Shown here: in pieces, positions 10,231 to 22,484 of the stretch
Numbering within the stretch: the first letter of the stretch is position 1
Layout: each line of letters opens with the position of its first letter
DNA from: Eledone cirrhosa
Taxonomy: Eukaryota; Mollusca; Cephalopoda; Octopoda; Eledonidae
Direction of reading: 5' to 3'
DNA length: 64,000 bases
NCBI GenBank assembly: GCA_964016885.1
Contig: OZ024743.1
Location: 193,136,155 to 193,200,154 of the forward strand
The notes under the pieces: model-generated
Told to the model about the DNA's origin: nothing
The model's input: the letters and a program-made list of their open reading frames with translations, nothing else
Database searches by the model: none
Translations under genes and position numbers: made by a program

Positions 10231-13200
10231 ATAGGTGTCTAGTGTATTTGGTTTAAGATACAATAAGCCCCTTTTTCAGCAACCTTTAAAGAATCAGACT
10301 TATTTCAGTCATCAAAAGGAAAATTAAGCTTTTAGTAATATCCAGTTCCAATATGTAAATATAGTTAGTGAGATATTAAACCCCACACATGTAGGAGGAA
10401 ACATAAATTTGCTTCCCATGCCAGCCCTACCTTAAAAGCCACTCTTTTCTAGTGGCATGAATCTGTGAAGTTCAGGGACCCCCAGGTCTCCTGTAAGTTC
10501 ATGAAGTTACATCCACATGTTATGGTAACTAACTAAGAAAAAGGCCCTGTCCTAGTCCAATTCTGCTTGACATCACTGCTCTCTATACTGCCAATGAGAG
10601 CTTATGCTACGCTCTTTCTGCTCATCTTATGTCACTACTCCTTGTACTTCAGACATACCACTCATAATTCCACAACACACACACGCAAACACAATCACTG
10701 AAATAATATATAATGTATAAGACTGTTCTCACTCTTAAACATCATATATTATCATCATTTACTTTATGTATATTGTCATTATCATTATAAATCATAATTT
10801 CATGTTGGACCTATTTTTGTTTCAATGTAGCCTGTTGCCTTCAATTTTTTTGTCAGTGCAAATGAGACATTTAGCATGAATCCAGTCTAGGACTTCATGT
10901 GTGCATGTATGTGATGTGTGTGGGTATACCCATATGCAGACACACGTGGGAATAGGGACCTAAAGATCATCAAAGATTGGACTAATCAAAATGAAAACAC
11001 TCAAAGATGAAGTTGATAGTATGGAAAAAATTAATACCATAATTATTGTCATTTATTTTCAGCATAGTAAAAGAGTTGCCATTAATTGGAACAATAATGG
11101 CTGAGTAATGAAAGTATTGAATGGCTGACTCAAGAATGGCTAAGTGGATCAGATATTTAACCACCAACTCATGGTTCATGAGTTCCAAAATCATTGCAGA
11201 AATGTTTAATGTATCTGTGATGGATATATGTGTATTAATTAAGCTGACTGACAAGAATAGACATAGCTACTAGGTTTCCAGAGAATATTCTAGGCTGCAC
11301 AGTAGAAAAACCAATAGGATTTCACTCCAATGTATTTTTCTTGAGATTATTCAGTAGATATTTTATATACAGGAACACTAGCAGTCAATATTAGCTTCAT
11401 AGTAACGAGATAATTCCCTGGCTGATCTCATCTACAATATTTTATGAAATTTAGGAAAATATTGATATGTTTAGATTAGGCACATGGCTAACGTTTGAAG
11501 TAAATAATTATATACCAATGTCATACTGACTCAGTAGAGAAGAAAGGTAAAGCTGACCCCATGACAGGATTTCAGCATAGACAGCAGAAGACAAAACTAG
11601 CTACTGTAAGCTATTTAGTATATCCTATTATTGTATTAATTCTGACAACTGACCTTTCCAGTTTTTTATTATATCAGTCCTGGCCCCATTTTTATCTCTC
11701 ACATACACAATCCAAGTTTACATTATTATTTTGAATGCTAGCATGTGTAGGACAGGTCTGTAATACTGCAGGCTCTTAACAGTTCTGAGTTTGCAATTTA
11801 TTTGCCCTTCATCTACATATACATTAAAAGAGTTACTATACTGACCCTTACAATAATGTTTTAGTGAGCCTGTTATATATACATTTTCCCAAATAAACCT
11901 AGTTAGGAAAGTTTTTGCTGTAGTAATTGCTTCTCTAGCATGTGGAGTAGAAGTGAAACCAGCAAGGTCACTCAGACAGATTGAAGTAAACAAAATTATG
12001 TGCATTACCCAAAGAACAAACACAACGCTTGTGGTAAGTTATGTATTTATGGCCATATAGTCTGGAAACTTTAACCTTGTGTCATAAATTACATATGAAA
12101 ATTTACAGTCTATATTGAGTAGGATTTAATACATTCACATAATCCATAGTAGAAGTGCTACTGTTAGTATAACTGTCTAGTCTGATAAATACTTCATATA
12201 ATAATGATACTAAAGCAAGTGGCAATATACAACATAAGCAGTAATTTGAGATGGAAAAAAGAAACTCATCCACTAATAAGATTTGAACCATATATCTATT
12301 GCTTGTCAAGTATCAATGTTATTGATTACACAACAGAGTGTTTGTCATTCCATCTTTCCAAAGTACTATTATAACTTCAATTGTTTTAATTGTACTAATT
12401 TATCCTCACAAGATAATTGCTCAGTTACTTGGCACTAGTAATAATATATATTCTACTAATGTTTAACATATTAGGTAATCATCAGTAACATTAACATAGC
12501 ATGATTCATAATATAAATGCAGACAAGATATGATTATGTCACAGTTTAAAACCTAGTGAGACATATATGTTTATTATATATAGATTTATCATATATGTCT
12601 TCATATACACCTTTATTATATAAGGTAATACCAGTTAATCTGTTTATAATATATTAAAGAATAACTAGGAATGTTATATAAATAACTGTAATATACATAT
12701 ATATTGGATATTGTATTTTAAGCTAAGTTAGAATTGTTTTCAATCCTAATTTGATATAGTTTTGTAAAATAACCAAACATTTGAAAATGAAATGAGATAG
12801 ATAGGAAAAATAGAATGATGAACAAATTTTATTTAAAAATGTGAATATAACTGTAGCTACACTATAAAAAATTTTCTTTTGGGGAAAATATTTAAAACAA
12901 ATATTATGGAATTAAAGTAAAAGTGTGGTGTGGGTTATATAAAAGAGAGAAGGAAAAATGGCAAGTAAAACTGAAAAGTCAAAACATGCCAAATCATAAA
13001 AAAAAAAGAAGCATGCCATATAATGAAATACATATTCTTAGGCAGCAAATGGTTAATTGAAGCCTGAATGCATTTAAGGAATCCTATGATCAATTGGTGC
13101 CCCTTCCTAACTAACACACTAGCTGGCTGCAGCAAGGATGCAATATGAAACATTTGACAGTTACATGCCATACAAAATCTTCAGCACAGTTACTAAGACA
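10231..13200. other. Long spacer, no gene seen
   Basis: AT-rich DNA of about 3 kb with CA/TG runs (10,676-10,700; 10,900-10,930). ORFs of 68-101 codons at 10,982-12,309 on the minus strand show no recognisable domain and no splice or homology pattern. I do not support any as genes. Confidence 0.5.
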
Positions 13201-13204
13201 CAAC

Positions 13205-13400
13205 ACTAATTATAATTGTTTCTAATATAGGTACAAGGCCACAAAATCTGAAGGAGAAGTGTTGGTTTATTGAACCCCAGTTTTTGACTGGTTTTATTTT
13301 ATTGACCTTGGGAAGATGAAAGACAAAATCAGGATTTGAATTTAGAATGTAAAGGGCTGTAACTAAATAATGTCCAAGGCAAAGTTGATCTTGGCAGGAT
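13205..13400 (-). repeat. Type B SINE, degraded
   Basis: The reverse of the type B 3' half is visible (ACAAGGCCACAAAATCTG, GACTGGTTTTATTTTATTGA, GGGCTGTAACTAAATAATG) with many differences from the consensus, so it is an older copy. Confidence 0.65.
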
Positions 13401-13469
13401 TTTATCTTGGATGGTAACTAAATACTGCAAAGCAATTTGTTCAACATTTTACTGATTCTACCAACAAAA

Positions 13470-13694
13470 TTAAATCTTAACATCCTGCAATGATCAAGTA
13501 TAAGATATTTAGAAAAAAGGAGTTTGTTAATTAAAATGTTTATACTATCTTTATTAGTGGATAGATCATTGAGAAATTTTGAAGTATTAGAGTAAAGATT
13601 TTAATTTTTAATGTGATGCAGTCAGTATTTTTTTGTACTTTTCAAGAATGTCTTGCTAATGCAGTTTCATGCAGTGCTGGACATTAAGTGTTAA
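13470..13694 (+). mobile_element. MITE, family C
   Basis: It starts CTTAACATCCTGCAATGATC and ends CATTAAGTGTTAA. Related pieces lie at 27,270-27,368 (plus) and 55,541-55,670 (minus), the latter with the complementary AACCTTTGCAGGATGTTAA end. Confidence 0.55.
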
Positions 13695-13920
13695 AGAAGA
13701 AAATAGCAGCTTATGGCAGAAATGAGGAGCACTGAATTAAATCATAAGAATGTTTACTGCCAATCCTTTATATTTGGAGTTTAAATCCTGGCTGAACTGA
13801 ATTTGCCTTAATAACCCAGGAGTTGATATAACTAATTACGCTGGTGTAGATTCAATCAATTTTTACCTCCTCTATTACAAACAATAGAGCTGTACTTGGT
13901 TAAAAAACATAAATAGCCAT

Positions 13921-14174
13921 TTAACCCTTTTGTAACCATATTTCTGAATGAAATACCATGTAGCTCAATTTTGAAAGTAATCAAGAATTTGGAGGGATTT
14001 AGTAATTGAACAGACTTATTCATTAAGTTGGTGTTTGAAACATAATAAAAGGTTCTTACATAAAATTATGAGAGAAGATTTTTATGTAAATATGAACATT
14101 TTACAAGTCAATTTTCATTGAAGAACCATTAACAGTCTTGGGCAGGTTAGTCTCAAGAAGATCAAACAAATTAA
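13921..14174 (+). mobile_element. TTAA-bounded MITE, family B, eroded
   Basis: It begins TTAACCCTTTTGTAACCATA at 13,921 and holds the family B interior (ATCAAGAATTTGGAGGGATT). The right end is decayed near TTAA at 14,171-14,174. Confidence 0.65.
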
Positions 14175-14700
14175 AGTATTTTGGGAGCATTGAGGAAAAT
14201 GTATGATGAAGAGAGGTGAAATGTAGATTAAAATGAAAAACTTCAAAGTGGCGAGATGCCTAAAGGGAGGCCCTTTAAGTAAAAAATTAATAGAAGCAGT
14301 TCAATTATGAATATAAATAAATGGATTAGAAGAGCTAATAAAGGAATCTCTGAGTAGTTGCTTGGCTTGCTTGAAATAAAAGCCAAATTTCCCTCATAAC
14401 ATACTCTATTATATGAGAAAAAGGAAGATATTGAATACGAGAGCCTAAATGGAAGACACAGAACAATAAGAGTACCTCTATGGAACTACTTTATCTGCTA
14501 AAAATAGAAGCCAGATCCACCCTTGTACACAGTATACTGTTGAAGCCAAACGGATGACACTAGAATTATCTAGGCATTGGGGATAGGGAACAAGTATAAG
14601 TTTAAATATAACATTTCAAGACATTTCTATTATAATAACAAGCGAGAGTGAGAGAACTAGTTTGTCAGTAGATAGAATACTTAGCAATATTTTGTTGTTT

Positions 14701-14731
14701 ACACACACACACGTAACATATATGTACAGAG

Positions 14732-14780
<49 letters not shown>
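14701..14780. repeat. CA and TA microsatellite block
   Basis: (CA)n at 14,701-14,712 and 14,733-14,748, then (TA)n to 14,780. Confidence 0.85.
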
Positions 14781-14781
<1 letters not shown>

Positions 14782-15027
14782 AAGCATATAACACAACTAG
14801 GCACAGCACAGATATTAAGTAGAGTACTGTAATTACAATGGAAACACTGGACTAAAACAAAACACGGTACATACCCAGGACACACAGAACAGTACTTGAT
14901 AGTTTAAGTAAAAGTACAAAATACAAACAAGATTACTGAATGTTGTTGGGTAGTTCTGAAATTTATAAAAAATGTAAGAAACCCAAATATATAAAATATC
15001 TGACCAAAGTCAATTGCTATAAATAAT

Positions 15028-15122
15028 AGCTTGGACAAATCAGATAAAATATCCCTATAGACAGAAAAAAAGTGGTCACTTTTTTCTGTTTATAGGGGTA
15101 TTTTACCTGATTCTTCTAAGCT
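15028..15122. repeat. Near-perfect hairpin, about 46-bp arms
   Basis: Arms 15,028-15,074 and 15,077-15,122 are inverted copies, with roughly six mismatches and a 2-nt centre. It looks like a small foldback MITE. The tiny loop argues against a microRNA precursor. Confidence 0.75.
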
Positions 15123-15124
15123 AT

Positions 15125-15494
15125 CTATATAATACTAAAACTCTGTGATTGCTTGTTTGTTTGTCTGTAATGTAATGTAATACAGCCAAAAGGGTGCATA
15201 ATGGGAAAATACTTTGACAGGAAGTTGTCCCTGAAATGGGAATACAAATGGAATAAAAACAAGTTTCACATAAATCGAAGCACGGGTTCCCAAGATATGG
15301 GTTTTTTCCGGGTATCTTCATAAACAGAGAGAGAGAAAGCTAGAAAGAACGAGATAGTGGTTGTGAGAGAGTAGATTGAAAGAGAGACATAGAGAGAGGG
15401 AAAGAAGACAGAGCAGGAGAATGGAAGAGAGCTGGTGGAGCTGTGTATATGTGTGTGTGTGTCTATGACCAGTGTATATAGATCACAGACACCC

Positions 15495-15525
<31 letters not shown>

Positions 15526-17336
15526 GACACACGCATATATATATATGGGCCTTCCAGTTTCATTTCACATTATATACAAGTATGTGTATATTTTAGCGTA
15601 TAAAGAGCCGAATAAAATAATGTAAGGCACTTGTCTGAAGCTCTAGTTATTCTGCCATTCCACTACCCTTTTATGCTATTTCTCTATATGGACATTTTTA
15701 GGTAGATGCAACTGACCTCAGTCGGTTTTGACAATGACTGATCCTGTTGTTCCATAAACGGAACAGTCTATTCATGAAATTAACATGTAAGTGACTAAGC
15801 AACTCCTTAATGTACTTGTCAGGGAGAGTCAGCGTGACACAGTGTGTGACAAGCACTGTCCACCTGATGGTCTTCCAAACAGTTTCCATCTACCCAATTT
15901 CACTCGCAAGGCATAGGTTGACTCAAGACTGTGTATGGCAAATGGCACTTGCCCAAGATGTCATGCAGTAGGATTGAACCCGGAACCTAATGATTGTGAA
16001 GTGAACCTCTCTTAACCATTCAACCATGTAAATTATTCTTGACTAACATCATCTGTCTCATTAAAAACTGTCTTCCTTACAGTTTTTTTTTCTAACATGC
16101 TCTGTAACATTCTTTACCATTCTAAACTTAAGTAAACTTCAAATAAAATATAGATTATGCTAGGTAAATCAATGTCCTGATAGTTTTGCTGTTCATTGTC
16201 ACAATACTGTTTACTCCAGAGATAAGATAAAAAATATTTATTTTGGGTTGTGAATCATAGACAAACAGTACAACTTCACCACCATAGACATATATGGATG
16301 TGCAAAAAAAAAAAAAAAAAGGGTGGGGGAATGCGAAGATATGTTTGCAGTTTGCATTCCACAAGATAACACAAATGAACTGTAATAAGGGGAATATTTA
16401 AAAAAAAATGAACAAAACACAATTTAAAATTGAACAACAATAATGTTGATAAATAGAAAAGTAATAAAAAGAAAAAAAGAACATCAATCATTCCAATTCA
16501 AGTGAAAATAGCTGCTGCATTCAATATGCATTTTAAAAAGGCAGGTAACAGGCTAAAATTTATAATATGGAAAATTCTGATAAATTTTAGATATAAGTGG
16601 ATCTTTAAAGATAAATTCTATTTTAATATTTTTTTCTTTACTCTAGAATAAAATAATTTAACAAGCAAGAATATAGAATGAAAGAGAAAACTGTTGAAAA
16701 TGTTTGGGTAAGAGGAAATGACCAATAAAAACAAACAATAAAACAGCCATGGCAGATAATAGGCTTACAAAGAGAGTTACAACCTGAAAAGTTTCACTGC
16801 TGTTACTCATGTGGTACTGTGTATTGCATGGAGTTGAGGAAAAGCACATACAGTCAACACCATGGAACTGGTGAGGGTAGCAAAAGGTTGTTATTAAAGA
16901 TTATCATCAGAATTGCCAAAAATAATTAGATAATAAAATAAAATGAAATAAAAATGAATGATGAAAGAATATACATAAATGTTATATATAATAAAGTCTC
17001 TAGGTAAAAATTGTAAAATAGCTTGCAAATAAATATACAAAGAAAATTAAGCATGAGTTTAGAATATTTGTTGAACTTAAAAGTATTTCCTCTTCAGAAA
17101 CGAGATTATACTCATTAAAAAGTCTTTAAATAAGTTTACCATTATCACCAGCACTCAGTGTTTCTCAATTACGGAATATTTCTGTATCAGTTCTCATGAC
17201 CTAATGAAAGGCTTAACAATCATCTTTCATTCTTCATATGTTCATACAACAGTAATAACTTCCCTCACATGTCAGGTTATATAAACATCAATTGATATCT
17301 CAAGTTATATGCCTAAAATTAACACCTCATTGATTT
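15125..17336. other. Spacer with SINE scraps and microsatellites, no gene seen
   Basis: GA-rich tract 15,330-15,430; GT/TA/CA runs 15,446-15,546; a minus-strand tRNA-like SINE scrap about 15,910-16,030 (the reverse of a B-box-like GGTTCAATCC stretch lies near 15,975); poly-A 16,302-16,320. The direct flank of the 47-bp array (16,900-17,336) is ordinary AT-rich DNA. Confidence 0.55.
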
Positions 17337-20300
17337 ACCTCTTATCCTGCAAACAATATGTACTAACCCCAACTTCATGACCTACCTCTTATCCTGCAAA
17401 CAATATGTACTAACCCCAACTTCATGACCTACCTCTTATCCTGCAAACAATATGTACTAACCCCAACTTCATGACCTACCTCTTATCCTGCAAACAATAT
17501 GTACTAACCCCAACTTCATGGCCTACCTCTTATCCTGCAAACAATATGTACTAACCCCAACTTCATGACCTACCTCTTATCCTGCAAACAATATGTATTA
17601 ACCCCAACTTCATGACCTACCTTTTATCCTGCAAACCATATGTACTGACCCCAACTTCATGACCTACCTCTTATCCTGCAAACAATATGTACTAACCCCA
17701 ACTTCATGACCTACCTCTTATCCTGCAAACAATATGTATTAACCCCAACTTCATGACCTACCTCTTATCCTGCAAACCATATGTACTGACTCCAACTTCA
17801 TGACCTACCTTTTATCCTGCAAACAATATGTACTAACCCCAACTTCATGACCTACCTTTTATCCTGCAAACAATATGTACTAACCCCAACTTCATGACCT
17901 ACCTTTTATCCTGCAAACAATATGTACTAACCCCAACTTCATGACCTACCTTTTATCCTGCAAACAATATGTACTAACCGCAACTTCATGACCTACCTTT
18001 TATCCTGCAAACAATATGTACTAACCCCAACTTCATGACCTACCTTTTATCCTGCAAACAATATGTACTAACCCCAACTTCATGACCTACCTCTTATCCT
18101 GCAAACCATATGTACTAACCCCAACTTCATGACCTACCTCTTATCCTGCAAACAATATGTACTAACCCCAACTTCATGACCTACCTCTTATCCTGCAAAC
18201 AATATGTACTAACCCCAACTTCATGACCTACCTCTTATCCTGCAAACAATATGTACTAACCCCAACTTCATGACCTACCTCTTATCCTGCAAACAATATG
18301 TACTAACCCCAACTTCATGACCTACCTCTTATCCTGCAAACCATATGTACTAACCCCAACTTCATGACCTACCTCTTATCCTGCAAACAATATGTACTAA
18401 CCCCAACTTCATGACCTACCTCTTATCCTGCAAACAATATGTACTAACCCCAACTTCATGACCTACCTCTTATCCTGCAAACAATATGTACTAACCCCAA
18501 CTTCATGACCTACCTCTTATCCTGCAAACAATATGTACTAACCCCAACTTCATGACCTACCTCTTATCCTGCAAACAATATGTACTAACCCCAACTTCAT
18601 GACCTACCTTTTATCCTGCAAACCATATGTACTAACCCCAACTTCATGACCTACCTCTTATCCTGCAAACCATATGTACTAACCCCAACTTCATGACCTA
18701 CCTTTTATCCTGCAAACAATATGTACTAACTCCAACTTCATGACCTACCTCTTATCCTGCAAACAATATGTACTAACCCCAACTTCATGACCTACCTCTT
18801 ATCCTGCAAACAATATGTACTAACCCCAACTTCATGACCTACCTTTTATCCTGCAAACCATATGTACTAACCCCAACTTCATGACCTACCTCTTATCCTG
18901 CAAACCATATGTACTAACCCCAACTTCATGACCTACCTTTTATCCTGCAAACAATATGTACTAACCCCAACTTCATGACCTACCTTTTATCCTGCAAACA
19001 ATATGTACTAACCCCAACTTCATGACCTACCTCTTATCCTGCAAACCATATGTACTAACCCCAACTTCATGACCTACCTTTTATCCTGCAAACAATATGT
19101 ACTAACCCCAACTTCATGACCTACCTCTTATCCTGCAAACAATATGTACTAACCCCAACTTCATGACCTACCTCTTATCCTGCAAACAATATGTACTAAC
19201 CCCAACTTCATGACCTACCTCTTATCCTGCAAACAATATGTACTAACCCCAACTTCATGACCTACCTCTTATCCTGCAAACAATATGTACTAACCCCAAC
19301 TTCATGACCTACCTTTTATCCTGCAAACCATATGTACTAACCCCAACTTCATGACCTACCTCTTATCCTGCAAACCATATGTACTAACCCCAACTTCATG
19401 ACCTACCTTTTATCCTGCAAACAATATGTACTAACCCCAACTTCATGACCTACCTTTTATCCTGCAAACCATATGTACTAACCCCAACTTCATGACCTAC
19501 CTCTTATCCTGCAAACCATATGTACTAACCCCAACTTCATGACCTACCTTTTATCCTGCAAACAATATGTACTAACCCCAACTTCATGACCTACCTTTTA
19601 TCCTGCAAACAATATGTACTAACCCCAACTTCATGACCTACCTCTTATCCTGCAAACAATATGTACTAACCCCAACTTCATGACCTACCTCGTATCCTGC
19701 AAACAATATGTACTAACCCCAACTTCATGACCTACCTTTTATCCTGCAAACCATATGTACTAACCCCAACTTCATGACCTACCTCTTATCCTGCAAACCA
19801 TATGTACTAACCCCAACTTCATGACCTACCTCTTATCCTGCAAACAATATGTACTAACCCCAACTTCATGACCTACCTCTTATCCTGCAAACAATATGTA
19901 CTAACCCCAACTTCATGACCTACCTCTTATCCTGCAAACAATATGTACTAACCCCAACTTCATGACCTACCTCTTATCCTGCAAACAATATGTACTAACC
20001 CCAACTTCATGACCTACCTCTTATCCTGCAAACAATATGTACTAACCCCAACTTCATGACCTACCTCTTATCCTGCAAACAATATGTACTAACCCCAACT
20101 TCATGACCTACCTCTTATCCTGCAAACAATATGTACTAACCCCAACTTCATGACCTACCTCTTATCCTGCAAACAATATGTACTAACCCCAACTTCATGA
20201 CCTACCTCTTATCCTGCAAACAATATGTACTAACCCCAACTTCATGACCTACCTCTTATCCTGCAAACAATATGTACTAACCCCAACTTCGTGACCTACC

Positions 20301-20764
20301 TCTTATCCTGCAAACAATATGTACTAACCCCAACTTCATGACCTACCTCTTATCCTGCAAACAATATGTACTAACCCCAACTTCATGACCTACCTCTTAT
20401 CCTGCAAACAATATGTACTAACCCCAACTTCATGACCTACCTCTTATCCTGCAAACAATATGTACTAACCCCAACTTCATGACCTACCTCTTATCCTGCA
20501 AACAATATGTACTAACCCCAACTTCATGACCTACCTCTTATCCTGCAAACCATATGTACTAACCCCAACTTCATGACCTACCTCTTATCCTGCAAACAAT
20601 ATGTACTAACCCCAACTTCATCACCTACCTCTTATCCTGCAAACCATATGTACTAACCCCAACTTCATGACCTACCTCTTATCCTGCAAACAATATGTAC
20701 TAACCCCAACTTCATGACCTACCTCTTATCCTGCAAACCATATGTACTAACCCCAACTTCATGA
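17337..20764. repeat. Minisatellite: 73 units of exactly 47 bp
   Basis: The first unit begins at 17,337 and the last at 20,721, a distance of exactly 72 x 47. The unit holds ACCTCTTATCCTGCAAACAA, then TATGTACTAACCCCAACTTC, then ATGACCT. Units differ by a few recurring substitutions (CTC/CTT before TATCC; CAAACA/CAAACC; TACTAAC/TATTAAC/TACTGAC), with no net indel. All reading frames are closed because 47 is not a multiple of 3 and the unit contains stops on both strands. It is not a CRISPR: no unique spacers separate the units. Confidence 0.98.
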
Positions 20765-20767
20765 TGT

Positions 20768-21118
20768 CACCTACCAATTTTCTTATATTACATATATCAA
20801 ATTTTCTATAATCTAGAGCTAGACAAAACTCCATAACAATACACACACAAAAATAGAATAGTATCAATGCAGCCAACGGTAGCATCACTACCACTAAAAT
20901 AATCATTGATAATAAGAGAGCTTGAGCCTTTACGTGGTTGCTTCACATGCTAGAAATCTCCACTGAATCACACAATTACCTTTAAAAAAGGGAAAGGAGG
21001 AGGTGGTGGATAATGTAGTTCTAGATACACTATATTGGTGGGGAGGCATGGTTTGTGTTGCTTAATCAGAATTGAGCTGGAACTAACCCCCTGGGTCTCA
21101 AGATGCACACACACACAG
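20768..21118. other. Array flank, no gene seen
   Basis: Right flank of the minisatellite. The 64-codon minus-strand ORF at 20,712-20,906 is half minisatellite and has no domain. Confidence 0.5.
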
Positions 21119-21119
21119 A

Positions 21120-22480
21120 TATCATCATCATCATTTTACGTCCGCTTTTCCCTGCTTGCAAGGGTGGGACGTGTCTTATTCAGCACAGCATCTCTCCACT
21201 CGTCACGGTCCTTCGTCATCTCCACCGTGAGCTTCAACGATCTGAGGTCTGTTCTCACCACCTCTGCCCATGTTTTTCGTGGTCTACCTCTACCACGTCT
21301 TCCTTCAACTGGCATTTCCTGGCACTTCTTCACCCATCGGTCATACTCCATGCGCATCACATGTCCATACCACCTCAGTCTCCTCTCCTGTACACTACAT
21401 TCTATCTCTCTCAACACATTCATGTTGGGTCGTTCACGCACATTTACACTGCACATCCAACGGAGCATGCTTGCCTCATTTCTCTCCAGCCGTCGCATAT
21501 CCTCTGCAGTTGCTGCCCATGTCTCACTACCATGCAGCATCGCGCTCCTCACACAGGCATCATACAACCGGCCTTTCGTACGCAGGGAGAAACCCTTCTT
21601 CGTCAGCAGAGGAAGCAGCTCCCTAAACTTCTTCCAACCCGTCCTTATTCTAGATACTATGGCCTTGGAACACCCTCCTCCCATGCTAATCTGATCTCCT
21701 AGGTACCGGAAGCTATCCACCACTTCTATAGCGCCCTCCTGCATTTGAAAAAAATGTGTCTATCAATGCGACTTCTACTGTCTAATTTCCCTGCACATCA
21801 GCATACATATTTCTCCCTACCTGTTAGTTTGCCTGCTATCTCGCTACATCTCTTGTGTACCCAGGATCTGCATTGTGTGCATTTTATAGAATTTATGCCA
21901 GTTCCTTTTCTGCATATCAAACATGGCCATTTCCCTGACGGAATCAGAGTTTTTGTCCTCTTTTCTACTCATCAACACTTTTGTCTTAGCTAGGTTCACT
22001 CTCAGTCCTCTTGCTTCCAATTGCTGTTTCCATAGCCAGAATTTATTCTCTAGCTCCTCTACTGATTCTGCTATAAGAACCAGATCATCAGCATAGGGAA
22101 GTTCCCATGGACAGCCAGTCTTAAACTCCTCTGTTATGGCTTGGAGGACTATAATGAACAAGAGCGGGCTGAGGACCGAACCTTGATGTACTCCTACTTG
22201 TATCTGTCACTAAACTCAATTCCTACCCTGACTTTACTGAGAGTACCTCTGTACAAAGTTTGCACTGTCCTCACAAGCCATTCCTCAACACCTAGCTTCC
22301 TTAGGGACCACCAGATGACAGATCGGGGTACCCTATCAAAGGCCTTCTCTAGGTCAACAAAGGCTAAGTATAGTGGCTTATTTTTTTCTAAGAAACTCTC
22401 TTGCAATTGTCTCACCAAGAAGAGGGCATCTGTTGTACGCTTCCCAGGCACAAAACCAAACTGCATCTCATATATATATA
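21120..22480 (-). pseudogene. 5'-truncated LINE (RTE-like) whose stop codon lies in a SINE-type tail
   Basis: Minus-strand reading starts abruptly at EMQFGFVPGKRTTDALF, after TA repeats at 22,471-22,484. It continues through [18 protein letters not shown] (RT motif with catalytic D). After frame breaks near 22,190 and 21,840 it passes PYADDLVLIAESVEE (catalytic YADD) and an eroded zinc-finger stretch. The last frame, 21,744-21,136, has [40 protein letters not shown] and GRGRPRKTWAEV, ending [12 protein letters not shown] and stop. Those last codons and the stop are the CCCACCCTTGCAAGCAGGGA and GCGGACGTAAAATG tail found on the SINEs at 5310 and 48,893. It differs enough from the 50-53 kb element to be a separate subfamily. 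Confidence 0.9.
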
Positions 22481-22484
22481 TATA

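Noticed and set aside
10982..12309. Three minus-strand ORFs of 68-101 codons as missing VPS13D exons
   Set aside because: None shows VPS13 blocks or suitable splice sites in phase with exon 19.
15028..15122. microRNA precursor
   Set aside because: The loop is about 2 nt and the arms are almost fully paired along 46 nt, which fits a foldback MITE better.
17337..20764. CRISPR-like appearance of a long regular array
   Set aside because: The units are contiguous with no unique spacers, the setting is eukaryotic and there are no cas genes. It is a minisatellite.
21035..21744. Plus-strand ORFs of 118-219 codons
   Set aside because: They are antisense to the LINE RT C-terminus on the minus strand, which has the real motifs ([23 protein letters not shown]).
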